In this document: one piece after another, positions 43,301-54,530 of the stretch | Layout: each line of letters begins with the position of its first letter | Numbering within the stretch: position 1 is the stretch's first letter | Notes under the pieces: generated by a model | Told to the model about the DNA's origin: nothing | The model's database searches: none | What the model saw: only the letters and a program-made list of their open reading frames with translations | Source: Labia minor | Lineage: Eukaryota > Arthropoda > Insecta > Dermaptera > Spongiphoridae | Direction of reading: 5' to 3' | NCBI GenBank assembly: GCA_963082975.1 | Contig: OY720350.1 | Coordinates: 48,624,734 to 48,688,733, forward strand | Length of the DNA: 64,000 bases | Made by a program: the position numbers and the translations under genes

Positions 43301-45984
43301 CCTTCCTCCAGCCCTTCATTTTAAATGCGTTAATTTCCCGCCAGAACGTTTTAATTAAAACCTTTCTCTCTGTCTTTTTTTTGTTTTGTTTTTGTAAAGT
43401 ACCAGAAATATGAGCAAGACCCCACTCACTCACTCAATTACACTAGAATCTGGTTTCTGTCCCTTTTTCCCTCCTCCATCCCTCCTCTAAAACCATTTCA
43501 TTAATTTCATTTATTTTCGAAAGTTCATTTGTCAACAAAAAAAAAAACTTGATCACTATTTTTCTACTAATTTAATATTTAAATTTGCTTAATGAAATAG
43601 AAAAAGAAAAATTGATTTCTTATTTGGAATCGTTTATTTACATTTATCACTCTTCAAAGCTAATTTTACGTTAATGATCATTCATTGCTTATTAATTATA
43701 AATTCATAATATAATATATTTGCTTAAAACTTCCTAATAAAATATATTAAATTATAATAAATGATTCTATAATAATAATAATAATAATAAATAAAAAATA
43801 TAACATAAAAATTTAATTATTTATATTTTCCATGGATCTAAATAAAGTACATATTACTTACTTTATTTTTATCTAGTGTTTAGTTAATAATCAATTATAT
43901 TTTTTTTAAATCACTTAACTAATTTTGTGGAGGTGCTGATGATGATTTCTTGATTTAGTATTATTTAATTTCCCGTTATACTGATCGATAGACCTGTTCA
44001 TCAGTTAAGAGGCATATATTAATATATTAGTCTAGTGTTTGAGATGAGCAATATGACATGATCAGATAGAAGCAACAGGTGGATGTAGCTTGTGATGATT
44101 TCACTCACACATTGTTTTTAAATAAGTGTAAATAGGACAAATGATGAATGCATCATTCAATTTTCTCCCACGATCAATTATCCATACTACCTTTTGTAGA
44201 TCACATTATTAAACAATATTAAAATCAAATAGTCACTCATAAATTATAATAGAATATTGTTATTCCCTTTAAAGTGACGTTAAAAGATAATTATTAAAAA
44301 AATTTAATGTTAAGGATTATTAAAAAAATATTTTTTAGGGAAATTACTTAAATTATTTTGTCTAAGAAAATAGAAAAAAAAATAAAGAAAATTAAAGGAA
44401 AAATTTTAAATTTTCATTTTTTAGAGAGCATAATTATTAGTTTCTCTTTGAATTTAAAATTTATCTTTAGAAAATATTAAAATTTTAATAATTATTTTTT
44501 TACTTTTAGGTAATATTCACTTTTATTCGATTTATAAATTTACAAAAAAAAAAAAATAAAATTCCAATTTTCATGAATACACTTAATCATTTTCAATAAT
44601 ATCAGACAAATTCTTTAATTTGAATATTTAAATTAATTTCTTTTTTTTTCTTTTTTAGGTAAGTGGGTGCCATTCAAAGATTCAAAGTGATTATTTTTAT
44701 ACGTTCTTCTTTTTACTGTCTTCCCTTTCAAGTAAGTTATAAATTAAAAAATAAAAAGTACAATTTATTAAGATAAAAATAGCTCGTCAATTTTAATATG
44801 TCAAAAATTAAATTTTTAATCATCATAATATTTATTTTACAAATTATTTTACCCCTTTTATATTTATTCCAAGCATAATAACAAAAATTATTATAAATCA
44901 ATTTTACTTTCTTTTAATATTTTTTATACTTTCTAAAGAAAAAAATTAATATACAATGGGCATTGAATCGGAGGCGCGGTCAATGGCTTTAGAGGATCTA
45001 TATCTATATTGTTTTAGGATATTTCCAAAATTTATTTCGTTTTTAAATAAAATATTATTAATAACAATCTTTCGAATAATAATCCAAAAGGTATACATCT
45101 AATATTCTATTCAATATAAGAAATATTAATTAAACTTAATTAAAATAAAATAACTTTTATATAAATTAAAAAATCGTCAAATCATTTTTTGATTCAAAAT
45201 CTATTTAAAACTTAGTAAAGTCAGTTAATTTATATTATAGCATTAGTTGTTATAGTAATATTAAAACATTGAAACATTAAACATTTTAAATTATCCTAAT
45301 AACTTTTCCGCCCCCAATTAATTTTATTATGCCTAGGGCATTTAAACTGTCGGTCTTAATTATTCGTTTATAATCCTTTTGATTCATATTCTAAACAATA
45401 AAATAAATAGAATCGAATAAACTTTAAAGAATTTGATCCAAGTCCATATCTTTTGCCGAATGCTTGATTTTTGATAGTCTGCAGCTGGTGATGGTAGTGT
45501 ATTTCCAAATAAATTTGTTTTAATTTTCAATGATGATGATGATGAGAGCTTGAATGAAATGCTATGAAGAATTTTTATTGCCTGTCTTCTTTTATAGACA
45601 TCATTAAATGGACACAACCAAAAAATAGCAAATGTGCTATAAAACAATTATTCTAAGAAATTTCGCATATTTAATCGAAGCGTTTTGTAAAATGCTTAAT
45701 TAAAAGCTGCATATTTTTGACATGGGTCCAAAATGCCAACGATAGAAAATTTATTATCAAAAGAGATTTGAAATAAATGTCGTGAAGAATGGAAGTATAA
45801 AAATAAAAATTTTGCAAATATTCGAAATATCTAAATGAAATTTTAAAAATTTTAAAAAAGAATGATTAATGAAAATTGAGTCTAATAAATAAACAAACAA
45901 TTCTTATTTTATGACATTTACAAAATAAATGGTAATTTTATGAATTGATAGAAAAATATTATTACTATTTTATTTATTCAATAT
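40343..45984. other. AT-rich noncoding DNA
   Basis: No gene seen. Contains a possible decayed transposon near 40760-41120 (GAGGCGTAGCTATGAGGGG at one side, a run of ten G at the other), a tRNA-like relic (42471-42580), an AAT microsatellite near 43770-43790, a pyrimidine-rich, higher-GC part at 43130-43500, and many T/A runs. A 70-base segment at 44660-44731 is flanked by a good AG acceptor and GTAAGT donor, but its peptide is not recognisable. Confidence 0.5.
42471..42580 (-). repeat. tRNA-derived repeat with short inverted ends
   Basis: On the - strand, GGAGGCAGCTAGCAGAGAGT GTAGCG resembles a tRNA D-arm with A box, and about 25 bases on GACGTTCGATTCCAAC is a close B box/T-arm. GGAGGCAGCT occurs at one end and AGCTGCCTCC at the other. 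No foldable acceptor stem or clear anticodon arm, so it is a tRNA-derived SINE or relic, not a working tRNA. Confidence 0.5.
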
Positions 45985-46735
45985 ATGTGTCTCTACGGAA
46001 ATCAAAAGTTCTTGGCCGCAACAATCAAAATTTCTCTAAGTGTTCCTAATACTCTAGATGCATAGAGATCATGCAATTACATGTTATGTTCCTTGTTATA
46101 CAGTCTCCACCATTTCCCAGTGACCTCATCCTTCTTTGGCCCATAAATGCTGGGAAGAATCCAATTTTCAAATACTCTAAATCAGGTCTGGCCAACCCAA
46201 ATAACTCCATGGGCCCCTTTGTTTAGGAGTAATGCTACAGGAGCCGCATTTTAGGAAAAGGGGCTTTTAGAAATGTAAAAGAAATAAAATGCCTAATTTA
46301 CGAGTTTTTTTTATTGTTTCAATTAAATTTGGAGTCCTATCTAATGTGAAATTTGTTTTTCTTTATTAATTAATTATAATTATTTCAATTATATTCTCTG
46401 TTTTTGAATATTCAAATGAGAAATGAAAGCTACAAAAGAAATATAAAGTTAACTGGCGGGCCGCACAATTTTTCATGGTGGGCCGCATCCGGCCCGAGGG
46501 CCGCGGGTTGGCCAGGCCTGCTCTAAATTTTACTTTCGCCTCCCAAGGTCATAGGCCACTCCTCACTTCCATATAATACAACCGGCAAAATAATTATTTT
46601 ATATATTTTGATTTTGATTCCCTTCGATAATAATTTTGACGAGATAAGCCCCTTTACTGTATAATAACAATGCAACCTCGATTTAAATTTAATTAGTGAT
46701 GTGGCAAGTTTCTTGAACAAAAATAATTTTTTTTT
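45985..46735 (-). mobile_element. Truncated LINE 3' end (GATA-tail family), copy 1, with nested hAT
   Basis: Read on the - strand, the piece encodes LINE ORF2 fragments: LLSKGIKIKIYKIIILPVVL YGSEEW around 46640-46550, then remnants of the post-RT region, and ends TTGATTTCCGTAGAGACACA. Copies at 48112-48679 and 53604-54500 share this text. The coding part is broken and is interrupted at 46183-46520 by a hAT element. The LYG.E.W motif is the usual text after the RT domain in several insect LINE clades. Confidence 0.7.
46183..46520. mobile_element. hAT MITE nested in the LINE remnant, perfect 8-bp target duplication
   Basis: Left end CAGGTCTGGCCAACCC is the inverted partner of right end GGGTTGGCCAGGCCTG (one mismatch). 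CTCTAAAT stands on both sides (46175-46182 and 46521-46528), an exact 8-bp duplication as made by hAT transposases. The 338-bp body has no transposase; near its ends are GGGCCGCATCCGGCCC-like blocks. Removing it restores LINE continuity. Confidence 0.9.
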
Positions 46736-48111
46736 TCAGTTTTTCATTAATTACTTCTTATTATCTTTCACAAATAAACAATATTCTATTTTAGAAATGA
46801 AATCTATTACTTTCCTAAAAAAATAATTTATTCGTCATTTAATTAAATTTGATTTAAATCCAAGATGATGATGATTACATTTCATTTGTTTGAAATTTTA
46901 CTCGCCTTTTAGATGATTAAATAAACTACACCATTTGATGATTGTGTTTTAATTTTTGAAATGATTTCTCATTTAATTTGATTGGTCAGTTAGTTACCGT
47001 TAATCTTTGATTCGTAAAAGAAAAGAATTTCGGCAACTTGTTGAAGAAGCCTATTCTCTCTCTCTCACTCTCGTTTCACTCTGTCTGTCTTTATCTCTCC
47101 GGCATGCCAAATCATCTGTCTCTCTTTTGGTGCTTCTGAGTGAAAACTGGATACGGCCACTGAAATCGATCACTTGCATTCAAGCGAGTCGCCTTTTTTC
47201 TTCGTCTGTCCTGATGACCAACGGCCAGTCGACAATTTTTCTGTCAATACTCAATTTTAACAGGCAACCAAATTATAATCTAATATACTCGCATTATAAC
47301 CGGTGTTCATATCCAATCTAGTAAAAGAAGTTAATAATCCAACATTGAAAATAATATAATGGCTTTTTAATTGAATTGTTGCTCAACTGGTCATTTAATT
47401 GGAATTTAAATTATTATAGCTGATTTTAAGTTATAGATATTAAATCTTTAGTAATTTTTATAATGAAGTTGGGAGGCTGAAACTGAGATATATTTGTATT
47501 TATGTTTATTTTTATGTATTATATACACATAATTGTTATCAGTCGGAAATTTAAATTCGAGTATATAAAGCAATTGCTCGAATTATGGTCTTGAAATATA
47601 GATCTGCGAAATGATCTATGTGTGTGTGTGCCTGAATGAACAGCGATTAAGATTTTCAATATAGACAAATGTTTTCTTAATATAAATATTTTGAGATATA
47701 CTAGTTTCTCAGAGCGCTTTCGACCCCCTGTACCCCCGAAGTAATACATAGTATTTGGTTGAAAGTCTGCAAAAGGTTTTAATTCATTTTAATTCAATCA
47801 GTATATTAAAACATTCATGTCTTTTTGTGTTCTCACATAAAAATATAATAATAATAAAATAGAAGGAAAAGGCCCAATCCACAACGGGGTTCAGTGTATA
47901 TAGTTAAACTCTTTTGTTGATCACTTTTGAGTAGGATATTTTCTTTTTTCAACATTTAAATTGTCTATATACCATATTAATAATGACAACACATTCTTTT
48001 ATTTAATGAAAATTTCTGTTTAGATGTCCTCAGAAAAATGAACATGGTTTAATAAACCAAAGTTTAATTTATATCATCATAAGACATCATACAATTAGTT
48101 AAAAAATAAGA

Positions 48112-48679
48112 TAAGTGAGATAATAATATTCGAGAAGAGTTTAAAGCGAGGTTATAATCGGGAAACGCCTGTTATCATGCAGTAAATGTGCTTATCTCGT
48201 CAAAATTATTATCAAAGGGGATAAAAATTAAAATATATAAAACAATTATTTTACCGGTTGTATTATATGGGTGTGAGGCTTGGTCTGTGACGAGAGTAGA
48301 TTTAGAGTATTTGAGAATAGGATTCTGCGAAGAAAGATGAGGAATGGCGGAGACTACATAACGAGGAATTGCATGACCTCTATGCATCTCCAGATATAGT
48401 TAGAATTATAAAATCGAGAAGGCTATGGTGGGCAGGACACGTGGCTAGAATGGGAGAAGATAGAATGGCGAAAAATATATTGGTGGGGAGACCGAGTGGG
48501 AAACGTCGGCTTGGAAGTCCAAGGACGCGGTGAGTGGATAATCTGGGAAGGGACGTGAAAGAGATGGGAGAGGATAGGGAATAGAGGGTTGTGGTTCAGA
48601 ATAGGAATACTTGGAGGGGTGTGGTTGCTGCGGCCAACAACTTTCGAGTTCCATAGAGCCACAGAGATAGATAGATAGT
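48112..48679 (+). mobile_element. Truncated LINE 3' end (GATA-tail family), copy 2
   Basis: The + strand reads GIKIKIYKTIILPVVLYGCE AW, then frameshifted ENRILRRK, EWRRLHNEELHDLYASPDIV, RIIKSRRLWWAGHVARMGED RMAKNILVGRPSGKRRLGSP RTRW and WRGVVAAANNFRVP, ending in an ACAGAGATAGATAGATAG tail. These are the conserved C-terminal blocks of a LINE endonuclease-reverse transcriptase. Frameshifts and the 5' truncation show it is dead; the GATA tail is the 3' terminal repeat typical of its clade. Confidence 0.8.
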
Positions 48680-49391
48680 TAAAAAAAAATATTAATAACA
48701 AGAAATGTCATCTATTTCCCGATATGAACTGTAAATATAAAGAAAAATTAAAATTAATTAAAAAAGATATTAATAAAACCAATCCTAAGTGCATTTTATT
48801 CCATTTATTTAATTTAAACTCATTTTAGGTTGAGATGATCAATTACTGGATCAAAATATGGTCACTACTAAAACTAGATATTTTCAGATAGTTTACTACT
48901 AGAATAATAATAAAAAAAATTAAAAAAAAAATATTTAAATCTACATTAACCGAATGTTTTGTGTTATAGTGATAATTAAAAATAGTTATACAATATTAGC
49001 ACTTGTTTTGTTGTTAATCTCACTTTTATTACAGAGTATTAGTCTTTTTTATGAAAATTTCTCTTAAGGCGGTCCACCACTGGTACGTTTACTTACTAAT
49101 AGATAGATAGATTGAACAATGAGACTTTCTATTTTATTTTATTTAATTTTCTTTTCTTTAATAAAAGATAGATAAATAAAAGTTTTAAACGAATTAGATA
49201 ATTAATATCAAGGGAAATTATAAACAATTGTCAAAAATAGAATGAAGTTATCATTATTTGTTCGCACCAGCTAATTATATTTGATTATAATAATAAAATT
49301 AACAAATATATATATATATATCTATATATATAATAATTAAATATGAATAATATATAAATCAAATCTTGAAATATATATATATATATATATA

Positions 49392-50007
49392 TCTTATATA
49401 TAAAATTCTCGTGTCACAAAACTTTGAAAAAATACTCCTCCGAAACGGCTGGACCGATTCTTATGAAATTGTTTATGCATATTCAGTAGGTCTCAGGGCA
49501 TGTCAGACTTCTTTTATTAAACCGCTAATTGGTAAGTTGTGTCCAGGGGGAGGAATTTAAATAAAATTAGTTTAGTTACAATGCTAGATCATAGAGGCGC
49601 TGGTGGCGATAATTTGACATGTCTTTATATTCTAATAGAGGACTTGCAAACAAAGTGTTTCATGGGTCGACGGTCTAAGGCGTTATCTTATGACTTTGCA
49701 CTCTTAGTTCGAGTCTCGCAAAGGTACATTTTTTTTTTAAGTATTATATATTTTTTTTTTACAAATTTATTAATTTTTATTATTTTAATATTTTATTAAA
49801 TAATTTTATTTTATAAATTAAATTTTATTAAATTAATAATTATGTCAATTAATTTTTTCTGCATAAATATTCACATATAAAAAACTATAGAGATGGGACA
49901 GGGTAGGAGTTAGATGGTTATAGCTCAGAATAGTGACACTCGGGGGGTACAGGGGGCGGAGCCCCCGTCTAGGTGTGGAGAGCGCCGAAGGCGCTCGGAG
50001 CAGCTAG
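49392..50007 (+). mobile_element. Non-autonomous Helitron
   Basis: Starts TCTTATATATAAAATTCTCG directly after an A and ends GGAGCAGCTAG directly before a T, the A/T insertion and TC...CTAG termini of Helitrons. Two perfect hairpins precede the 3' end: GGGGGCGGAGCCCCC (49952-49966) and AGCGCCGAAGGCGCT (49981-49995), the latter 12 bases before the CTAG end. No Rep/helicase is coded. It carries a tRNA-like relic at 49663-49720. Helitron replication is rolling-circle and makes no target duplication, consistent with the flanks. Confidence 0.88.
49663..49720 (+). pseudogene. tRNA-Leu-like relic inside the Helitron
   Basis: TGGGTCGACGGTCTAAGGCG closely resembles the D-arm/A box of eukaryotic tRNA-Leu (TGGCCGAGCGGTCTAAGGCG from general knowledge of the family), and 24 bases later AGTTCGAGTCTC fits the B box/T-loop. 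Spacing is too short for the long variable arm of an intact tRNA-Leu, and the acceptor stem is not recognisable, so it is a degraded or captured copy. Confidence 0.55.
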
Positions 50008-50992
50008 TATATATATATATTATAGAATGGTCGATATACATCTAATATTATACATATATTCCTTCAGATAAAAATATTAATTTATATGTTAATGAATTCA
50101 AAAAATATCATTAGTAATCGTTTTGCAAATGGACTCGTTTTAAATCGTGTGTAAGCATTCCATCGGTATATTTATGGTTTGTAAAATTGACTTTTAATAC
50201 CCCTCCATCCCCCTCTTCGTTCCACAGCACATATTTCTGTCAACGACAAGGCGAGGAGGGGGGGTCAGGCACAGGCGGGAAATTCTCGATTGAATGAACA
50301 CATAATAGATATATTTGCAAATATTTAACAAAGCTCTTTCATCGAGTTTGTAAACATATGGAGGTACACGTGTTATGGGAGGACTATAACATTATTCGGC
50401 GACGAAGGGCAAGAAGAGTCGGTCATGGTGAAAATTTCGGAGATTATATTTGCAAATAGGGCTCGGAGGTGGGGGGATATTAGACATAGGCTATTTCACT
50501 TGCGAAGGAAAAATTTTTTAAATATTTGACATGTAAATACAAACAGAGATATAAAATAAGTTTTATAAAAAATATAACTACATACTTACTATTGTAGATT
50601 TAAGGAAAAAAAAAGATTATGTCTTATATTCTTGTCAAAAGAAAAACGACAGATTCATTTAAATTGTATTTTTGAAATAATAAAATATTTAATTTATTAC
50701 TACTATATGTCTTTTAAAACAGAACAGGTATTTCTAATAAAATTTTTCTAATATAATTTTTCTGTTCCAGAATAATTTATTTACTCATATATTTTATCAT
50801 CTAATATTTGATGAAACCGTTGTCAAACAGCGTTATTTTAATTAGTTTTTTTTTTTTCTAAACGTGCTTAAATATTTATCATTTCTTTATAATATAATAC
50901 TAGTACTGTATATTGATAGAAGTATATATTTAACGTGTTTAACTATAAAAAAATCGTAAAGATTCTATGAACCTTAAGACTTGTATTAATTG

Positions 50993-51545
50993 AAAAGGTA
51001 TATATATAGCCGCCCCTTCACCTCGCAGAATTTGATGAAACTTCTCCAGTTGATTCTTTGATTAATTCTGAGAAACTTTTTCCTTAGGCAATTCTTGGGT
51101 AAACTTCTAGTTTTCGAGATAAAAAGGATTAAAGATTGGATATCAATTAGATGTTTATGAATGTCGAAATGTGCAGCCATTAAGTAATTTTTATTGACTA
51201 ATTCACTAATTATTCACATATTCACTAATTTTTGTTTTTTTCTGTTCGGTTTGGATATAGGGAAATTATTTAATTAATTAATTTTTTAATTTTTCTAAAT
51301 ACAATCCGAACTGAAAAAAAACCGAAAATTAGCCGCGCCCTCTGCTGGTCAAACTGATAAGACATGGTAGCTAAATGGGATATCAATGGATTTATATCCA
51401 ATCTTTAATCCTTTTTATCTCGAAAACTAGAAGTTTACCCAAGAATTGCCTAAGGAAAAAGTTTCTCAGAATTAATCAAAGAATCAACTGGAGAAGTTTC
51501 ATCAAATTCTGCGAGGTGAAGGGGCGGCTATATATTTACCTTTTT
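50993..51545. repeat. Long-armed foldback MITE, variant arms, copy 3
   Basis: Left arm AAAAGGTATATATATAGCCG CCCCTTCACCTCGC recurs inverted at the right end (GCGAGGTGAAGGGGCGGCTA TATATTTACCTTTTT). Arms are about 180 bases and nearly identical, giving the same 45-residue spurious peptide from both. The centre has the same ACTAATTATTCAC and TTCGGTTTGGATAT text as the element at 5511, although the arms differ. Confidence 0.8.
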
Positions 51546-53603
51546 GCTATCCAACTTTTTCCTTTGCCTCTCTAAAGCTGCTTATTTTTAATCTTTTCTA
51601 ATTATTCTTTCATTTTTTATTATTTAAATAATACATAAATTTAATAAAAAATATTTATTATTATATATTAATACGAATATTTAAGTTATTGACCACCCCG
51701 GTCAATTTCTAAAAACAATGTGATATTTATTTCAGAATGGGCCACCCCCTTGATAATTGTTAATGTAAACCTTAAGAAAATATTTCAAATTGATTAATAT
51801 CATTTGTAGTATCAACTATTGAATTGCACTTTTGAATTATTATTAACTATAACAAAGGTAATATATTGAAAATAAAGTGAAGTCTTTGAAGTTTTGAATA
51901 AGAAATTAATCTTAAAATGCAATAACGCTTACCTCGTGTCTTAAAAAATTCATAATTATAATATAAACGAATGGTCTCTGTTTCATTGTTAGGCAATCCG
52001 GAAGAAGCTCTTCTTGATATTTATCGATATCTCGAGTTTAAATTGAAATTAAAAAGCTTATTTTGATGAAAAAATCTATCAAATGGTCAATTACTGACAC
52101 ACTGATCCACTGGTACGCGTTTACCTTAATTTTTAAAATTCACCATTTAATTTCTCTGAGAGACTTTAAACGTTTATAATTTAATTTGATAATTCATAGA
52201 GCGATATTAATTAAAATTATTAATTTAGTTTTTGAGTAGTTTGAAAAAAAGTGTAAAATCAATGATGAAAAGTAACACTTTCAGTCAAACTATTTTAACA
52301 AAAAATTTGCTATACATGAATGTGTAGCCGTTAACATAAATATTAACTTTTAGTTTTTTTCGTTTTTGATCTAATCAGTTCAATTACACTCTTGAATTAT
52401 CTTTGGAACTAGGTTCTTTGAAGACCGGAGAGCTTGGAATTTTTTTAATTGAATATACATTAAATAATTTTGTTTTAATTGTCCATTTATGTCTAAAATG
52501 TTAAGATTTATGTTTAGGAATAAAATCTACCTTTAGATAATTTTTTCCCACTTTTATATATATTATATAGAATTTACTTTCTTAAAAACTTAATTCTAAA
52601 TTGATTTAATCATATTTAATTTATTATAATAATAAAATAAAAATAATTTGAAGCTAATATGATATGTCCAACTTCTCGGTAAATTAACACACATTAATGT
52701 ATGTTTGTAGAAATATCAGTAAAATCAGTATTAATAAATTAAATGATAATTTTGATGATTGATTTGGTTACATTACATCGGTGATGAAATTTTTAACCAT
52801 TCATAAAATATGCTTTGATTTTATACTCCAATTTTTCTCCTGTCCTCCCATTCATTGTATGTATTTAATGAATGATACCGGTCTTTTCTTTTTCTTCTGT
52901 ACGACGGCAAATTCAGAGCAAATCCATCACGTCACTACACGGGACACTCTAACAACAACAATAACAACAACAACAACAACAACTTTCAGCATAACAACAT
53001 CGACGTAAATTTAAAGGCATTCTCTTTAACATCTATTAACAAAAAGGGAGAGTGATCTGTCTTTTTCTTTCATTCTTTCTTTTGTAAAAGTCATAATTTT
53101 AAAGATTAGACCCGGGCAACTGGCAGCACAATAGGGGCAAACATGTTGGGATCGCGAATTCCAAGACAACACCCATCACTTCCAGAAATTATAATACGAA
53201 CAAATTCCATACTTATTACGATTAATGGATTATTAATTTGGATTATATTATATGAAATTAAGACCGATGAAAAGGAAAATGTCATTCATTGTCCACTTTC
53301 TAGGCTAGAAATAAAGAATAAATAAAATAGATGGAGAAATAAATCTGACATTTTCATTGAATTTCATGAAGAGATCTAAATTGAATTAATTTACAACTTT
53401 TTGCTCTCCAGAGTTGTCACATTTATTGATCTAAAATCTAATTCATATTTATATAGGTATATATATACTATATCATATAAGTCATTATTATTATATAAAA
53501 AAATCTTATTATTATTCTCATAAATCTAAAATAAAAATAAATAATAGAATTGAAATATCAAATAAGCACTTTAATTTAGACTTCGAAAAAGTAATTTCTT
53601 TAT
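51546..53603. other. AT-rich noncoding DNA
   Basis: Nothing gene-like identified. An AACAACAACAAC microsatellite lies at about 52950-53000 and a GATA/TATC run at the right edge starts the LINE tail at 53604. A short open frame at 52781-53008 is created partly by the ACA repeat. Confidence 0.5.
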
Positions 53604-54500
53604 CTATCTATCTCTGTGGCTCTACGGAACTTGAAAGTTCTTGGCCGCAGCAACCACACTTCTCCAAGTGTCCCTATTCTGAGCCACAACCCTCCAATCC
53701 CTATCCTTTCCCATCTCTCTCATGGTCCTTCCTACATTATCCACCTACCGCGTCCTTGGACTTCCAAGCGGGCGTTTCCCACTCGGTCTCCCCCCAATAT
53801 ATTTTTCGCCATTCTTTCCTCCCCCATTCTAGCCACCCCAGCCTTCTCGATTTTATAATTCTAACTATATCTGGAGATGCGTAGAGGTCATGCAATTCCT
53901 CGTTATGCAGTCTCCGCCATTCCCCGTGACCTCATCTTTTTTTGGTCCATAAATGCTTCGCAAAATCCTATTCTCAAATACTCTAAATCTATTTTCGTCA
54001 CCTAAGGTCATAGACCATACCCCACACCCATATAATACAACCTGTAAAATAATTGTTTTATATATTTTAATTCCCTTTGATAATCATTTTGACTCGATAA
54101 GCCCCTTTACGGCATGATAACAGGCGCTTCCCGATTGTAACCTCGATTTAAACTCTTCTCGAATATTATTATCTTTCGTTATTAGTTATTACAGAACCTA
54201 AGTATTTAAATTTCTCTACATTTTCAAATTCTATATTTTGTATGTTAAGACTTTGTGTGTTAATACTATTCCTCTCTGTTACTAAATACTTTGTCTTAGC
54301 AATATTTATTTCCAGCCCCACCTCTTTTCCTGCTTCGATTAATATTTCTACGCTATCTTTAATTACAATAATGATCCGAATCACAATCTGCCCCTCTATA
54401 AACTCTAAAGTAATTTCTTTACTTTTATTATACTGTTTCTCTAAGATCTTTATTTTAAATATCTTACCTTTGTGTAGAATTATTTTTCAATTTTAGCCCT
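53604..54500 (-). mobile_element. Truncated LINE 3' end (GATA-tail family), copy 3 (longest)
   Basis: On the - strand, an RT fragment at 54384-54169 reads EILIEAGKEVGLEINIAKTK YLVTERN and VEKFKYLGSVITNN, the thumb-adjacent blocks of LINE reverse transcriptase. Continuing toward 53604 come the same blocks as copy 2, and the end is CCACAGAGATAGATAGATA. Frameshifted throughout. The piece extends about 350 bases further 5' than copy 2. Confidence 0.8.
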
Positions 54501-54530
54501 AAGTCCTTTAAAAAAATATAAAATGGCAAA

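Noticed and set aside
47007-47321. 104-residue open frame
   Set aside because: Ser/Leu-rich start is produced by a TCTC microsatellite; the rest matches nothing I know.
50986-51575. Two near-identical 45-residue peptides, one on each strand
   Set aside because: They are the two arms of a foldback repeat read in opposite directions, not a gene pair.
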